A DNA stretch of 64,000 bases from PALSA-612 sp963773055 (GCA_963773055.1 CAVYZL010000006.1:868001-932000); one strand, 5' to 3'. Shown: positions 33,170-41,847, numbered from the stretch's first letter. Made by a program: numbers and translations. The notes: a model not told the origin generated them from the sequence alone.

Positions 33170-33859
33170 ATGGACGGCCAGTACGTCGCGTACACGTTCT
33201 ACAAGCTTCCCGCGGAGTGGCGGCGGCTGCCGATCGAGGAGCGCGCCGTGGCAAAGGATCTCTTCGCCGAGGTGGTCGAGGAGTGGGTGGAGCGCATGGA
33301 GCACCTCCGCGTCTATTCGACCGTCGGCGTACGGGCGGACTGCGACTTCTTCGTCTGGAAGATCACCGAGCGCTACCGCGATCTCGAGGAGCTCGCCGCC
33401 GATCTCAACGCGACGCCGCTCGCCGGCTGGCTCGAGACGCCGTGGTCCTATCTCGCGACGACGAAGGCGTCGCAGTACACGAGCGCCCGCCGCGCGCGGA
33501 AGATCGTGCCGCGCGGGTCGCCGTACCTCGTCGTCTATCCGTTCGTGAAGGTGAGGCCCTGGTACTCCCTCCCCGAGGAGGATCGCCAGCGCGCGATGGA
33601 CGAGCACATCGCGATCGGAGCGAGCTTCGCCTCGATCCACAATCACACGACGTACTCGTTCGGCATCGATGACCAGGAGTTCATGACCGCCTTCGAGTGC
33701 GACGAGCCGGCCGACTTCATGCACCTGATGCTCACCCTGCGTGACTCCGAGGCCAGCCGCTATACGGAGCGGGATACGCCGATCTTCGTCGGTCGGCACC
33801 TGAACATCCGCGAGGCTCTCGACGCTCTCGACGGGGCGTCGGCCAAGACGCGCGCCTGA
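33170..33859 (+). CDS. hemQ: Chlorite-dismutase-family coproheme decarboxylase HemQ
   Basis: A 229-residue protein of the HemQ/chlorite dismutase family. In Gram-positive bacteria HemQ decarboxylates coproheme to heme b, the last step of the coproporphyrin-dependent pathway. Seen here: YVAYTFYKLPAEWRRLP at the start, LVVYPFVKVRPWYSLPEEDR (about residues 122-141), and the heme-ligand region SFASIHNHTTYSFGIDDQEF (about 153-172), followed by FECDEPADFMHL. No distal arginine of true chlorite dismutases is obvious. The ATG at 33170 is 7 nt after a -10 TACGAT (33157-33162). No other heme gene is adjacent. Confidence 0.9.
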   Translation: MDGQYVAYTFYKLPAEWRRLPIEERAVAKDLFAEVVEEWVERMEHLRVYSTVGVRADCDFFVWKITERYRDLEELAADLNATPLAGWLETPWSYLATTKASQYTSARRARKIVPRGSPYLVVYPFVKVRPWYSLPEEDRQRAMDEHIAIGASFASIHNHTTYSFGIDDQEFMTAFECDEPADFMHLMLTLRDSEASRYTERDTPIFVGRHLNIREALDALDGASAKTRA

Positions 33860-33870
33860 CGGCAGCGCGG

Positions 33871-34245
33871 CTAGGCGTACGTGTGCTCGTCCCGCCAGGT
33901 GCGGAACATGGCGAACCCGCAGATGCCGAGCACGAGCAGGAACGCTGCCGCGTCTGGCCCCGACGGGCGGACGTACCAGTAGGCGGCGATGTCAGCCACG
34001 ATCAGCGCCGCCGCGCCGTAGAACGCGACCTGTGACCGCCGCGACCACTCGCCGATCTCCGCGCGCCGCTCGCGCCAGACGAGGTACACGAAGAGCGCGA
34101 TCGCGAGCAGGAAGCCGATCTGCGCAATCAGTGTCAGCACGACGAGCGTCTGGTAGAGCTGGAGGACGACGATCACGGCGGCGACAGCCGCGATGATCAA
34201 GAGCCCGCGCACCAGCGGGTTCATCTCGCGCACGAACCTTCCCAT
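33871..34245 (-). CDS. Small integral membrane protein of unknown function
   Basis: A 124-residue protein with about four hydrophobic helices: LLIIAAVAAVIVVLQLY, LVVLTLIAQIGFLLAIALFVYLVW (split by a turn), AFYGAAALIVADIAAYW and AAAFLLVLGICGFAMF. Basic residues between helices 2 and 3 (RERRAEIGEWSRRSQ) suggest that loop is cytoplasmic. The ATG at 34243-34245 was chosen because upstream codons are antisense to the bcp gene. It is divergent from bcp. No known family recognised. Confidence 0.72.
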   Translation of the reverse strand: MGRFVREMNPLVRGLLIIAAVAAVIVVLQLYQTLVVLTLIAQIGFLLAIALFVYLVWRERRAEIGEWSRRSQVAFYGAAALIVADIAAYWYVRPSGPDAAAFLLVLGICGFAMFRTWRDEHTYA

Positions 34246-34279
34246 GCCGGAACCAAGGGTAGCCGGGCGCGATACGATC

Positions 34280-34313
34280 GCAGAGATGATCGACGAAAGG
34301 CAGAGATGATCGA
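34280..34313 (+). repeat. 14-bp tandem duplication carrying two ATG starts before bcp
   Basis: GCAGAGATGATCGA occurs at 34280-34293 and again at 34300-34313, a 20-bp period. Each copy carries ATG ATC GA, so the bcp start region is duplicated. The upstream copy opens a 7-codon frame. Confidence 0.85.
34286..34309 (+). CDS. Possible 7-residue leader peptide of bcp
   Basis: ATG ATC GAC GAA AGG CAG AGA TGA encodes MIDERQR. The ATG is 7 nt after a -10-like TACGAT (34273-34278), so it would be the first codon of a leaderless mRNA. Its TGA overlaps the bcp ATG as ATGA, and the internal GAAAGG can act as ribosome site for bcp. This layout allows re-initiation, but the frame may simply be a by-product of the duplication. 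Confidence 0.4.
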   Translation: MIDERQR

Positions 34314-34764
34314 GGAAGGCCAACCGGCTCCCGACTTCGAGCTCTCGAGCGACAAGGGCGAGAAGATCCGCCTCTCCTCGCTGCGCGGGAAACCCGTCGT
34401 CCTCTACTTTTATCCGAAGGACGACACGCCGGGCTGCACGGTGCAGGCTTGTGCGATCCGCGACGCCTGGGGCGAGTTCGAGGGCCGCGGGGCGGTCGTG
34501 CTCGGGGTCAGCCCCGACTCGGTCGACTCGCACGAGAAGTTCCGCGACAAGTACGACCTACCGTTCACCCTCCTCGCCGACCCGGACCACGCCGTCGCCG
34601 ATCTCTACGGCGTCTGGGGCGAGAAGTCCTACGCCGGCAAGACGTACATGGGCATCGACCGCTCGACATTCATCATCGACGCAGACGGCAACCTCGCGCG
34701 CGTGATGCTGAGCGTAAAGCCCGACGAGCACGCGGACGACGTGCTCGCCGCCCTCCCGGCCTGA
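34306..34764 (+). CDS. bcp: Thiol peroxidase of the peroxiredoxin Q/BCP family
   Basis: A 152-residue peroxiredoxin reducing hydrogen and organic peroxides with thioredoxin. The active site FYPKDDTPGCTVQACAIRD (residues 35-53) has the peroxidatic Cys44 and the resolving Cys49 five residues later, as in PrxQ. GVSPDSVDSHEKFRDKYDLP and the C-terminal FIIDADGNLARVML also fit. The second ATG (34306) gives the full family N-terminus; the earlier ATG is in a different short frame. It is likely to protect against oxidative stress beside hemQ, but the two are not co-transcribed. Confidence 0.95.
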   Translation: MIEEGQPAPDFELSSDKGEKIRLSSLRGKPVVLYFYPKDDTPGCTVQACAIRDAWGEFEGRGAVVLGVSPDSVDSHEKFRDKYDLPFTLLADPDHAVADLYGVWGEKSYAGKTYMGIDRSTFIIDADGNLARVMLSVKPDEHADDVLAALPA

Positions 34765-34770
34765 TCCGCG

Positions 34771-36240
34771 CTACTTCGTCTTCGGCGCGTTGGCGAAGTA
34801 CTTGTGGCCGGGGTGCACCATGATCGTCTTCTTGAGCACGAGGTCGTCGACCTGCACGATCCCGGAGACGACGCGGATCTGCGTCCCGTTGCAGAAGTCC
34901 TCGGTCAGCCAGTTCGTGCCGCGCACCGTCCCCGAGGCATAGCGCCCCTTCGTGCGGAAGCGGCCCTTGCCCTTGCCCCAGAGGCGCCGTACGGGCTTCG
35001 ACGCCGCCGCCGAGGACACCGACCGGCTCTTCGTCGAGCACTGCTTGAAGTTGCCGACGAGGTTGAGGACGAGGATCGGCTTCGCCGCCGCGCGACCGGA
35101 TGACGCCCGCGCAGCCGGCTTGTTCAGCTGCTTCAGGCTGAACTTGCCGCCGTAGAAGCTCCCCACGCCGACGATCGCGTCGATCTGCACCTTGCCCTGG
35201 CCGGGATCGACGTACGCGATGTCGGAGATGTCGACGTGCTGGCCGGCATCGAGCGGCTTACATCCTCCGCCGCTCTTGAGCGCGACGCACTGCCCGTCAC
35301 CGCTCGACGGCGCGACGTTCACCTCGGTCGGTGTCGGAGGCGGCAGCACCGGCGGAGGGGGAGGCGGCGGCGGCGCGTTCGAGACGACGTCCACGGTCGC
35401 CGACGCCGTCCCGTTCGCCAGCACGGGATCGGGGAGGCTCTGCGACACGGATGCCGTGTTGACCGCCTTACCGACGGCCGTCGCTCGCGCGGTGACGCTC
35501 ATAGACGCCACGGCTCCCTGCGCGATCGACCCGATGCTGCACGAGGAGCCGGAGCACGACCCCTGGCTCGCGCTGATCGAGGCCAATTGCAGCGAAGCGG
35601 GCAGCGTGTCCTTGACGAGCACGCCGGTGGCCGGTCCCACACCGTTGTTCTTCACGCCGATCGAGAAGCGGGCAAGCCCTCCGACAGTGACCGTCGAGGT
35701 GTCGGTCGTCATCGCGAGCGCGAGATCCGGCCCCACGCTCGGCGGTGGCGGGGGCGGCGGGGGCGGCGCGACGTCGTCGTTCAGGATCGTGGCCGTGCCC
35801 TGGCCGGTTCCGATGGTCGCGTTCGAGGACGGGTTCGAAAGATTGACGGAGAACGTCTCATCGCCCTCCACCTTCGTGTCTCCGAAGGCCTCGACCGAGA
35901 TCTGCGCCGGCGCGTCCTGCGTGACGGTCAAGCTGCCGCTGGTCGCGGAGTAGTCCTCGCCCGCGGTCGCCGAGCCATCGCTCGTCGCATAGTCAACGGT
36001 GACGGGCTGCGGGTCGTTCACGTTCGGCGAGATCGAGACCGTGAAGGTGAACGAGGTCGAGCCGGCGTTCCCCTCGGGCTGAGCTCCTGCGCCGGAGATC
36101 GAGACCGTGTACGTCGCAGCCGTGCGGGCTGGTGCCGCCTGCGCGACGAAGACGACGACCGCACTCGCGATCGCGCACGCCGTGAGCGTGCGAAGTGCCC
36201 GGACCCGTAGCCTACGGTGCGTGCGCTGCATTCTCCCCAT
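34771..36240 (-). CDS. Secreted Calx-beta / DUF11 repeat protein
   Basis: A 489-residue exported protein. A signal peptide (about residues 15-40) is followed by a Calx-beta domain (about 45-140; SNPSSNATIGTGQGTATILN with acidic calcium-site residues), a proline run (PPPPPPPPP), a DUF11-type beta domain (DLALAMTTDTSTVTVGGLAR; about 155-275), a second proline run and a C-terminal basic, Cys-containing domain (about 300-489). Calx-beta and DUF11 are surface adhesion or scaffold modules; no enzyme motif is seen. The ATG at 36238-36240 has a GGGGAGAGG ribosome site directly upstream. It is convergent with bcp. Confidence 0.82.
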   Translation of the reverse strand: MGRMQRTHRRLRVRALRTLTACAIASAVVVFVAQAAPARTAATYTVSISGAGAQPEGNAGSTSFTFTVSISPNVNDPQPVTVDYATSDGSATAGEDYSATSGSLTVTQDAPAQISVEAFGDTKVEGDETFSVNLSNPSSNATIGTGQGTATILNDDVAPPPPPPPPPSVGPDLALAMTTDTSTVTVGGLARFSIGVKNNGVGPATGVLVKDTLPASLQLASISASQGSCSGSSCSIGSIAQGAVASMSVTARATAVGKAVNTASVSQSLPDPVLANGTASATVDVVSNAPPPPPPPPVLPPPTPTEVNVAPSSGDGQCVALKSGGGCKPLDAGQHVDISDIAYVDPGQGKVQIDAIVGVGSFYGGKFSLKQLNKPAARASSGRAAAKPILVLNLVGNFKQCSTKSRSVSSAAASKPVRRLWGKGKGRFRTKGRYASGTVRGTNWLTEDFCNGTQIRVVSGIVQVDDLVLKKTIMVHPGHKYFANAPKTK

Positions 36241-36396
36241 GCCTCTCCCCTGCTTCCCGATCACCGAACGAGCACGTACTCTATCCAGCCGCCTCCCGGC
36301 TTCAAGGGACAAGCGTCGCTTGCGCTCCGCAGGCTGTCAACTGCCCACTAGACGGGGTTTGTGGCCGAAATCTTCCTTCCGGCTACTCTTGACCGC

Positions 36397-36591
36397 ATGA
36401 AACAGTTCGCGACCGGCCGGCTCGCGCAGGTTGCGGGAAAGTACGCCGAGCACGCACCGGTCGCGACCGCCTGCTGTAACGCCTGCCGCACCTGCGTCCA
36501 GACGAATCTTCTGGGCATCGCATTGGGCGGCGTCGTCGCCCTCGCCGCCGGCGCACGCCGCGCTGCGCAGCGCCTCGGCGTTCGCGCCTAA
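36397..36591 (+). CDS. Small cysteine-containing protein of unknown function
   Basis: A 64-residue protein. The centre has ATACCNACRTCVQTNLLG (four cysteines within nine residues, about 26-34), suggesting metal or disulfide binding, followed by a hydrophobic helix GIALGGVVALAAGA and an arginine-rich tail. The ATG at 36397 is chosen because a -10-like TACTCT (36384-36389) lies 7 nt before it; a longer frame from 36361 would read through that element. Family unknown. Confidence 0.6.
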   Translation: MKQFATGRLAQVAGKYAEHAPVATACCNACRTCVQTNLLGIALGGVVALAAGARRAAQRLGVRA

Positions 36592-36607
36592 CTCTCGTAC
36601 GCGCGAA

Positions 36608-37564
36608 CTAGAGATCGGCGAAGCTGGCAACGACCGGAGCGTGGTCGGAGCTCGGTTGGTCGAGACGCGCCGTCGGATCGCTGGTCACCGAGGGAAGCGG
36701 CTCGGTGATGATCGCTTCGGCGCTGACCGAGCCGATCGGCTTGACCAGGGCGGCAGAGACAAGGATGTGGTCGATGAGCTCCTGGCGACCTTGGTTGACG
36801 CGGGAGTAGTTCTTGCCCTCGGGCATCAGCGGTGCGAGGTTCCAGAGCCGCTGCTTGTCGCCGAGGTCGGGCTGTTCGAAGCCGCCGGTGCCGATCTCCG
36901 AGCCTGGTGGGCCTTGGAGCAGCTGCGTGGTGGCGGCCTGCACCGTGTCGTTCAGGTCGCCCGTGAGAATCAGGGGCCTGTTCTCGCCGTCGTCCGCGAG
37001 GGCCCCGGTCACCCATACGCGTAGCATCGCCGCCTCCGCTGCTCGCCTGTACAGCGCGTAAGCCGCGAAGCGCGCCCGCTCGCCCTCATCATGGGGTTGG
37101 AAGCGGCCTCCCGGAAAGGTCAGGAGCTTCGACTTGAGGTGCGCCGTAACGAGGCGGACCGTCTTGCCTGTGCCCGATTCCACGCTGATGGCAGCCGCTC
37201 CGCGTCCCGCGAGGCCGAGGCTGGAGCCACCGTCGTCTGCCTGGACCGGCTGCAGGGGAGCCGGAAACTCGAAGATGTCCTCGGATCCCGTGATCGCATG
37301 CCGGGTGAGCCACGCCACCCGAATGCCGCGGTGATCAGGGTGCGTGGAGACGTGCCTGTGCCAGGTACCCGTGAGGAGCTGGACGAGGTCGTCAAGCGCC
37401 GCGGGGTCTCCGATCTCCTGAACAGACAGGCAGTCCGGCGCCTGGGCGTTGATCGTCGAGGCGAGGCCTTGCAGCTTGGCGTCATAGACAGCTTGTGAAG
37501 GCGGCCCCGATGGAGAACCCGGCTTGAAGAGGTTCTCGACGTTCCATGTCATCACCTTGAACAC
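36608..37564 (-). CDS. Endonuclease/exonuclease/phosphatase (EEP) superfamily protein
   Basis: A 318-residue EEP-fold protein. The first metal motif is MTWNVENLF (residues 5-13), then SVQEIGDPAALDDLVQLL (catalytic Glu, about 47-64), LVTAHLKSK, ILTGDLNDT (about 197-205) and the terminal DQPSSDHAPVVASF with the general-base His. No signal peptide is apparent, so it is probably cytosolic; substrate could be DNA or a phosphoester. The GTG at 37562-37564 gives VFKVMTWN; ATG 37552 is an alternative. It sits at the edge of the eroded island, with 132 bp of empty DNA before the divergent patatin gene. Confidence 0.83.
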   Translation of the reverse strand: MFKVMTWNVENLFKPGSPSGPPSQAVYDAKLQGLASTINAQAPDCLSVQEIGDPAALDDLVQLLTGTWHRHVSTHPDHRGIRVAWLTRHAITGSEDIFEFPAPLQPVQADDGGSSLGLAGRGAAAISVESGTGKTVRLVTAHLKSKLLTFPGGRFQPHDEGERARFAAYALYRRAAEAAMLRVWVTGALADDGENRPLILTGDLNDTVQAATTQLLQGPPGSEIGTGGFEQPDLGDKQRLWNLAPLMPEGKNYSRVNQGRQELIDHILVSAALVKPIGSVSAEAIITEPLPSVTSDPTARLDQPSSDHAPVVASFADL

Positions 37565-37696
37565 CGTGCGACCTCCACAGGACCACGGTTCGGTTGCTTG
37601 ACGTATCGAGCGACGATTGTAACAATCGGTCCAAGAACCTAAGACAGGTGATCGGCTTGGGCGGCCGTTGCGGCATCGCCGGGGAGGTGGTGACGC

Positions 37697-38761
37697 GTGA
37701 TGGCGCAGGACCCTCGGTACGAGCACAACGTCGACCTCGTTTGCGAAGGCGGCGGGGTCAAAGGCATCGGCTTGGCGGGTGCGTACGCCGCGCTCGAGGA
37801 GGCGGGATACGAGCCCCAGAACGTCGCCGGCACCTCGGCCGGCGCGATCACCGCAGCCCTGATCGCAGCTGGCTACAGCGCCGACGAGTTGCGCGAGATC
37901 GTCTTCGATCTCGACTACCGCCAGTTCGAAGACAGAGGTTGGGAGGATCGTGTCCCGCTCGTCAACCAGCCCCTCAGCATCCTGCTCGCGCAAGGCATCT
38001 TCGAAGGAGAGCGCTTCCTGGCCTGGATGCGTGACCTGCTCGAGGCCAAGGGCATCGAGACCTTCGCCCAGCTGAAGACCGAGTGGGACGATCCGAAGTA
38101 CGCCTATCGGCTGCAGGTGATCGCGTCCGATGTCAGCGCGCGCGAGCTGCTCGTGCTGCCCCGCGACGCCGCCAAGCTCGGTATCGCTCCCGACGAGCTC
38201 GAGGTCGCACTCGCCGTGCGCATGAGCATGTCGATCCCGATCTTCTTCGAGCCGGTCCGGATCGAGAACGCCGAGACGAACCACGAGCACGTGATCGTCG
38301 ACGGCGGCATGCTCTCCAACTTCCCGGTGTGGCTCTTCGACTCCGGCGATCTCGAGGAGCCGGACTGGCCGACATTCGGCCTGCTGCTCGTCGAGCCCGA
38401 CCCCAAAGTGCCGATCACGGCACGGCTGCCCGCGCCCGAGCATGCCCCAAGGGGCGCCCGCGGGCTCGTCGCGCTGTTCTCGGGGATGCTGCACACGATG
38501 ATGGAGGCGCACGACCGCCTCTATCTCGAGAAGGAGCAGTTCGCCCGCACGGTCCCGATCCCGACGCTGGGCGTGCACACCACCGAGTTCGACATCTCGA
38601 GACAGCGTGCGCAGGAGCTCTACGAGTCGGGCCATACGGCGGCCGAGCAGTTCCTCGCGACGTGGAACTTCGAGGCGTACGTGGACGAGTTCCGGCGCGG
38701 CAAGACCCACTCGCGCCGCGCAGACGTTGCTGCAGAGCTCACAGCGGCGGTCGACAGCTAA
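37697..38761 (+). CDS. Patatin-like phospholipase
   Basis: A 354-residue patatin with the complete Ser-Asp dyad: oxyanion loop VCEGGGVKGIGLAGAYAALE (residues 15-34), nucleophile elbow AGTSAGAITA (about 44-53) and catalytic Asp in VIVDGGMLSNFPVW (about 196-209). There is no signal peptide, so it acts inside the cell, probably on phospholipids. An initial GTG precedes the ATG at 37700; a GGGGAGGTGG stretch upstream can serve as ribosome site. It is followed after 50 bp or less by a membrane protein gene on the same strand. The pair lies in a region ending in integrase debris at tRNA-Leu, so recent acquisition is possible. Confidence 0.88.
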   Translation: MMAQDPRYEHNVDLVCEGGGVKGIGLAGAYAALEEAGYEPQNVAGTSAGAITAALIAAGYSADELREIVFDLDYRQFEDRGWEDRVPLVNQPLSILLAQGIFEGERFLAWMRDLLEAKGIETFAQLKTEWDDPKYAYRLQVIASDVSARELLVLPRDAAKLGIAPDELEVALAVRMSMSIPIFFEPVRIENAETNHEHVIVDGGMLSNFPVWLFDSGDLEEPDWPTFGLLLVEPDPKVPITARLPAPEHAPRGARGLVALFSGMLHTMMEAHDRLYLEKEQFARTVPIPTLGVHTTEFDISRQRAQELYESGHTAAEQFLATWNFEAYVDEFRRGKTHSRRADVAAELTAAVDS

Positions 38762-38811
38762 GCGAAAGGGGGTGGTCCAAACTGGCTGACGTAGCGCACG
38801 CTCCGTCCACC

Positions 38812-39906
38812 GTGAGGGCGAAAACGCCCGCGCTCCTCAAGCGGCGCTCGAGGACTCCCGCCGAGCGCTCAGTGACCTTCCCCGAGCTCGTGCACTTCCA
38901 CAAGCGTTGGCGCCAGGCGCTCGACGGTGAGATCAGCCACCGGCGACAGGCCGAGGACGACTACCGCGCGGCGCTCACCGCCTTCGAGCGCGCACACGGG
39001 AACATCGTGAACTCGTACTGGTGCACGAGCGTGGAGAGCGCCGTTGCACTCACAGCCCGGCGTCGATCGCGTTTGCTTCGCGTGCTCGGCGCACCCGACG
39101 CGGTTCGTTTCCATCGCGTCAGCGACTGGGCGACGAAGGACCACCCTGAGATCGCCGAGCCGCTGCACGAGTGCGACGAGATCGCGATCAAGGCTTCGGA
39201 GGTGTTGGTCGGGAAGAGCCGAATCGTCGCCATGCAGCTCGTGATGGCCTCGGCGGCGCACCTGCTCAGCCTCGTAGACGAGCGCAGCGGCCACGGCACG
39301 GCCCAGAAGACGAGGAGAGCGCTCGCCGTCGAGCGCAAGGAGCTGACGCAGACACGAAAGTACTTCCACCAGGCGGCGAACGGCGAGGCTCAGATCGTCT
39401 ACGTCTTCGGCATGACCCTCGGCATCGCTGGGCTCGGGCTGCTGGCAGCGTTGCTCGAAGTGTTCGTCGGCTTCGGCGGCATCGACGGCCGCGAGCTCTT
39501 CGGCTGCCTGATCGCCGGCGGGCTGGGGGCGCTCGTCAGCGTGATGTCGAGGATCAGCGCGGGCCGCTTCCACCTGGCGTCGGACTTCGGGGCGAAGTAC
39601 CCCCTCTTCCTGGGCGTCCTCCGCCCGCTCATCGGCTCGATCTTCGGACTGATCATCTACTTCGCGCTCGCTGGTGGGCTCGTCAAGATCTTCAACCTCC
39701 CGAAGCCAGGGATCGGACAGACGGCCGACAACGACCGTCTCTACTTCTACGCGGCCATGGCGTTCCTCGCCGGCTTCAGTGAGCGGTGGGCGCGCGACAT
39801 GCTGCTCGGGCCGAGCGGCCTCGGCCGTGGGGGGCCGCAAACGACCGGCGGCCCTGAGGCAGGCGACGAATCGGAGACCAAGGCCCGCCCCGCGCGACGG
39901 GGGTGA
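38812..39906 (+). CDS. Membrane protein of unknown function paired with the patatin
   Basis: About 364 residues. The first 190 are soluble and charged, with a likely helical region (SHRRQAEDDYRAALTAFERA; TRRALAVERKELTQTRKYFH). Then come about four TM helices: MTLGIAGLGLLAALLEVF, LFGCLIAGGLGALVSVM, PLIGSIFGLIIYFALAGGLV and FYAAMAFLAGFSERWARDML. The tail is Gly/Glu-rich. I do not recognise the family. The GTG at 38812 is a conservative start; a CTG at 38782, 9 nt after an AGGGGG run, would add ten residues. Close spacing to the patatin suggests an operon. Confidence 0.7.
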   Translation: MRAKTPALLKRRSRTPAERSVTFPELVHFHKRWRQALDGEISHRRQAEDDYRAALTAFERAHGNIVNSYWCTSVESAVALTARRRSRLLRVLGAPDAVRFHRVSDWATKDHPEIAEPLHECDEIAIKASEVLVGKSRIVAMQLVMASAAHLLSLVDERSGHGTAQKTRRALAVERKELTQTRKYFHQAANGEAQIVYVFGMTLGIAGLGLLAALLEVFVGFGGIDGRELFGCLIAGGLGALVSVMSRISAGRFHLASDFGAKYPLFLGVLRPLIGSIFGLIIYFALAGGLVKIFNLPKPGIGQTADNDRLYFYAAMAFLAGFSERWARDMLLGPSGLGRGGPQTTGGPEAGDESETKARPARRG

Positions 39907-39959
39907 GCCGGTTGCGGACGGATGAGGGCGAGCTTTCGCGAGTGGCTTTGCATAGTCGT

Positions 39960-40476
39960 CGCAGCCGTTGTAACGGCAGCTTCGCAGTCGAGCGCGGCCG
40001 TCGCCCCGAGCGGCTCCCCTCGACCGCGGCCAGACCGGCGGCGACGCCCTGGCGAGTTCCCCGGCGTCGGACAGCCGAATACACAGTGACTCGAGCGCGT
40101 GGAGGCGCAGATCGTGGACCGCTCCCGCTCGATCAGTACCCAGTCGTCGTACCAGTCCGGCAGCAATTCGCCGGAGAGCTCGGGGCCATCGAGGACGATA
40201 TCCTCGGCTCGGGCCGAGCTGGCTAGCAGCTCGTGCGCAAAGGCGACGGCCTCGTGGAGATCGACCTCGACGCCCGTGCCGAGCCGAAGCTGACGGCTCG
40301 TCGATCCACGAGCGCGAAGCCGTGGTGGCGAAGCCGCCGGAGAGCGGAACGGAGGCTCCCGAGAGCGTGGCTCTCGGTCGAATCGAGCCACAGCGCACCG
40401 GCTGCGTAGGCGCGAAGGAACAGGCCTCCTGCAAGGCGAGGAAGGCGAGCAGCCGCCGTGCCGGCAGCTCAAGCAC
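39960..40476 (-). pseudogene. Decayed BTAD (bacterial transcriptional activator domain) regulator
   Basis: Pieces of a SARP/LuxR-type BTAD regulator appear in at least two minus-strand frames. LELPARRLLAFLALQ starts near 40473; RQLRLGTGVEVDLHEAVAFA and LSGELLPDWYDDWVLIERER read in another frame (about 40307-40109); DLRLHALESLCIRLSDAGEL resumes in the first frame from about 40113. Stops and shifts break the order, and no complete reading exists. N-terminal DNA-binding sequence is not recoverable. The gene is inactive; it was probably part of the same island. Confidence 0.65.
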
Positions 40477-40857
40477 GACGCGCGCCTCCGGAGACGACGA
40501 TCAACGAACAGCCGCCCGCCTTGGGTGCGGCACCTCCGCCACTTTCTCAACCTTCCGTGTCGAAGCTCCCCCGCCCGAGGGCGGGCCTCTCGCTTCGACT
40601 TGCTCCCGACGGAATGGACGTCGCCGGTGGCCGGTCGATCTCAGCTCCTCCCGGACCGTGGACACGTTCGAGCGACGCGTTTATGCTCGCCGCGTGCCAG
40701 CAACGAGAGGAGCTCGAATGAGCTGGCAGTGCAAATCGATCTCAGCCCTTATAGCCGGCATCTCGGCCGCACGATCGTGGCGGCGTCGGCCGACGGATCG
40801 AGGGTGACGAAGTAGCGTGGGAACACGCTCGCCCAGGCCACTCTCGCCCCGTTGGCT

Positions 40858-41530
40858 TCAGAGTCCTCGTCGGAGCCAATCGTCTCGGCGAACCTCGTAC
40901 ACCGTCATCGGCTCGCCCGAGCGCCCGAGGCCTGGCCCCCGCGCCGCGAATCCGAGGTTGGCGGCAAGGCGACGAGATGGTTCGTTCGCTCCCTCCTCGA
41001 TGTAGGCCGTGATGATCTCGACATCGGTACGGCCCCAGAGGTCATCGATGAGCTGCTTCCATCGCCTCGTCGACGACCTGCAGCTGCCCTCGCGAGACGG
41101 CACCTCCGAGGAAGAGGTTGAGGCGGTCACCCACCAGCCCGCCTCGACCTCGCGGTCGGGTGCGATTCCCTCGATGCCATGACAGCGGGGATCGCCGCCC
41201 GCGACGAGCTGGGCGAACATCCCGATCTCGCACGCGGTGCCGTCGTCGACCGTGGCGCCGTCGAGCCACGCGACGAGGGCGTTCGACGAGCGAAGGCGCA
41301 GCTCGGCGCAGCCGAGGAAGCTCTCGTCCCCGCTCGGCGTCTGTCCCGGATCGCCCAGGGGCCGAAGCCGTGCTCTCGCCCGCAGCGCTCGGCGGCGCGT
41401 CGAGCCAGGCTCGCTCTGCCTAGTGTCGCGCAATGCGTCGGCGGGGTTCTTCGACGCTCGTGCGTGCTCGGCCTCGTCGAGTCGTCTCAGCGGGATCAGG
41501 ATCAGACGCGCTGTTCGGAGAACGAGATGG
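40858..41530 (-). pseudogene. Decayed GNAT acetyltransferase
   Basis: The minus strand reads as a worn RimJ/RimL-type acetyltransferase. VLRTARLILIPLRRLDEAEH marks the N-terminus (about 41520), VAWLDGATVDDGTACEIGMF the middle, and IITAYIEEGANEPSRRLAAN with LGFAARGPGLG the C-terminal acetyl-CoA region (about 40960-40890). The central acetyl-CoA loop is missing or out of frame (WWVTASTSSSEVPSREGSC looks frameshifted). It is best read as a pseudogene within the island debris. Confidence 0.55.
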
Positions 41531-41579
41531 CGGTTGGCTCTCGCACACGTTCGCGGCACGGGGACACGACGCTTCGGGG

Positions 41580-41801
41580 CGGCCGGAGCTAGCCGCCGTC
41601 CGGGCAGCGGGCATCGACCACCGCCGCCTGAAGGACTGTCGGCACACGTTCGCCACCTGGAGCATCGAGGCGGGCATGTCGCTCGTCCTCCTCGCCCGCG
41701 TCATGGGGACGAGCGTGAGCGAGCTGGAGGACACCTACGTCCGCTGGCTGGCCCGCACGGACGATCAGGTGCGGACGACCCTGGACACATACGACGCGGC
41801 A
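41580..41801 (+). pseudogene. Tyrosine recombinase (integrase) C-terminal remnant beside tRNA-Leu
   Basis: About 74 codons match an integrase C-terminus: RPELAAVRAAGIDHRRLKDC, then RHTFATWSIEAGMSLVLLAR (the RHxxx box), MGTSVSELEDTYVRWL with the nucleophile Tyr, and DDQVRTTLDTYDAA. The N-terminal and SAM-like domains are missing. The frame runs without a stop into the tRNA-Leu gene, whose 3' end is 47 bp away. It marks the site of a lost integrative element. The part missing here resembles the scrap at 12916-13125. Confidence 0.75.
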
Positions 41802-41847
41802 GCTTGTTTGGGGCCTGAGTGGGGTCGCGAAGCGGCGGGAACGCCTA

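Noticed and set aside
36608..38710. A 700-codon minus-strand frame extending from the EEP gene across the patatin gene
   Set aside because: Only the part from 37564 down matches a family. The rest is antisense to a patatin with intact catalytic motifs.
39905..39930. Possible attL repeat of the tRNA-Leu 3' end (GCGGACGGATGAGG-like)
   Set aside because: Only a broken 9-10 base similarity to the tRNA 3' end; not enough for an attachment-site call.
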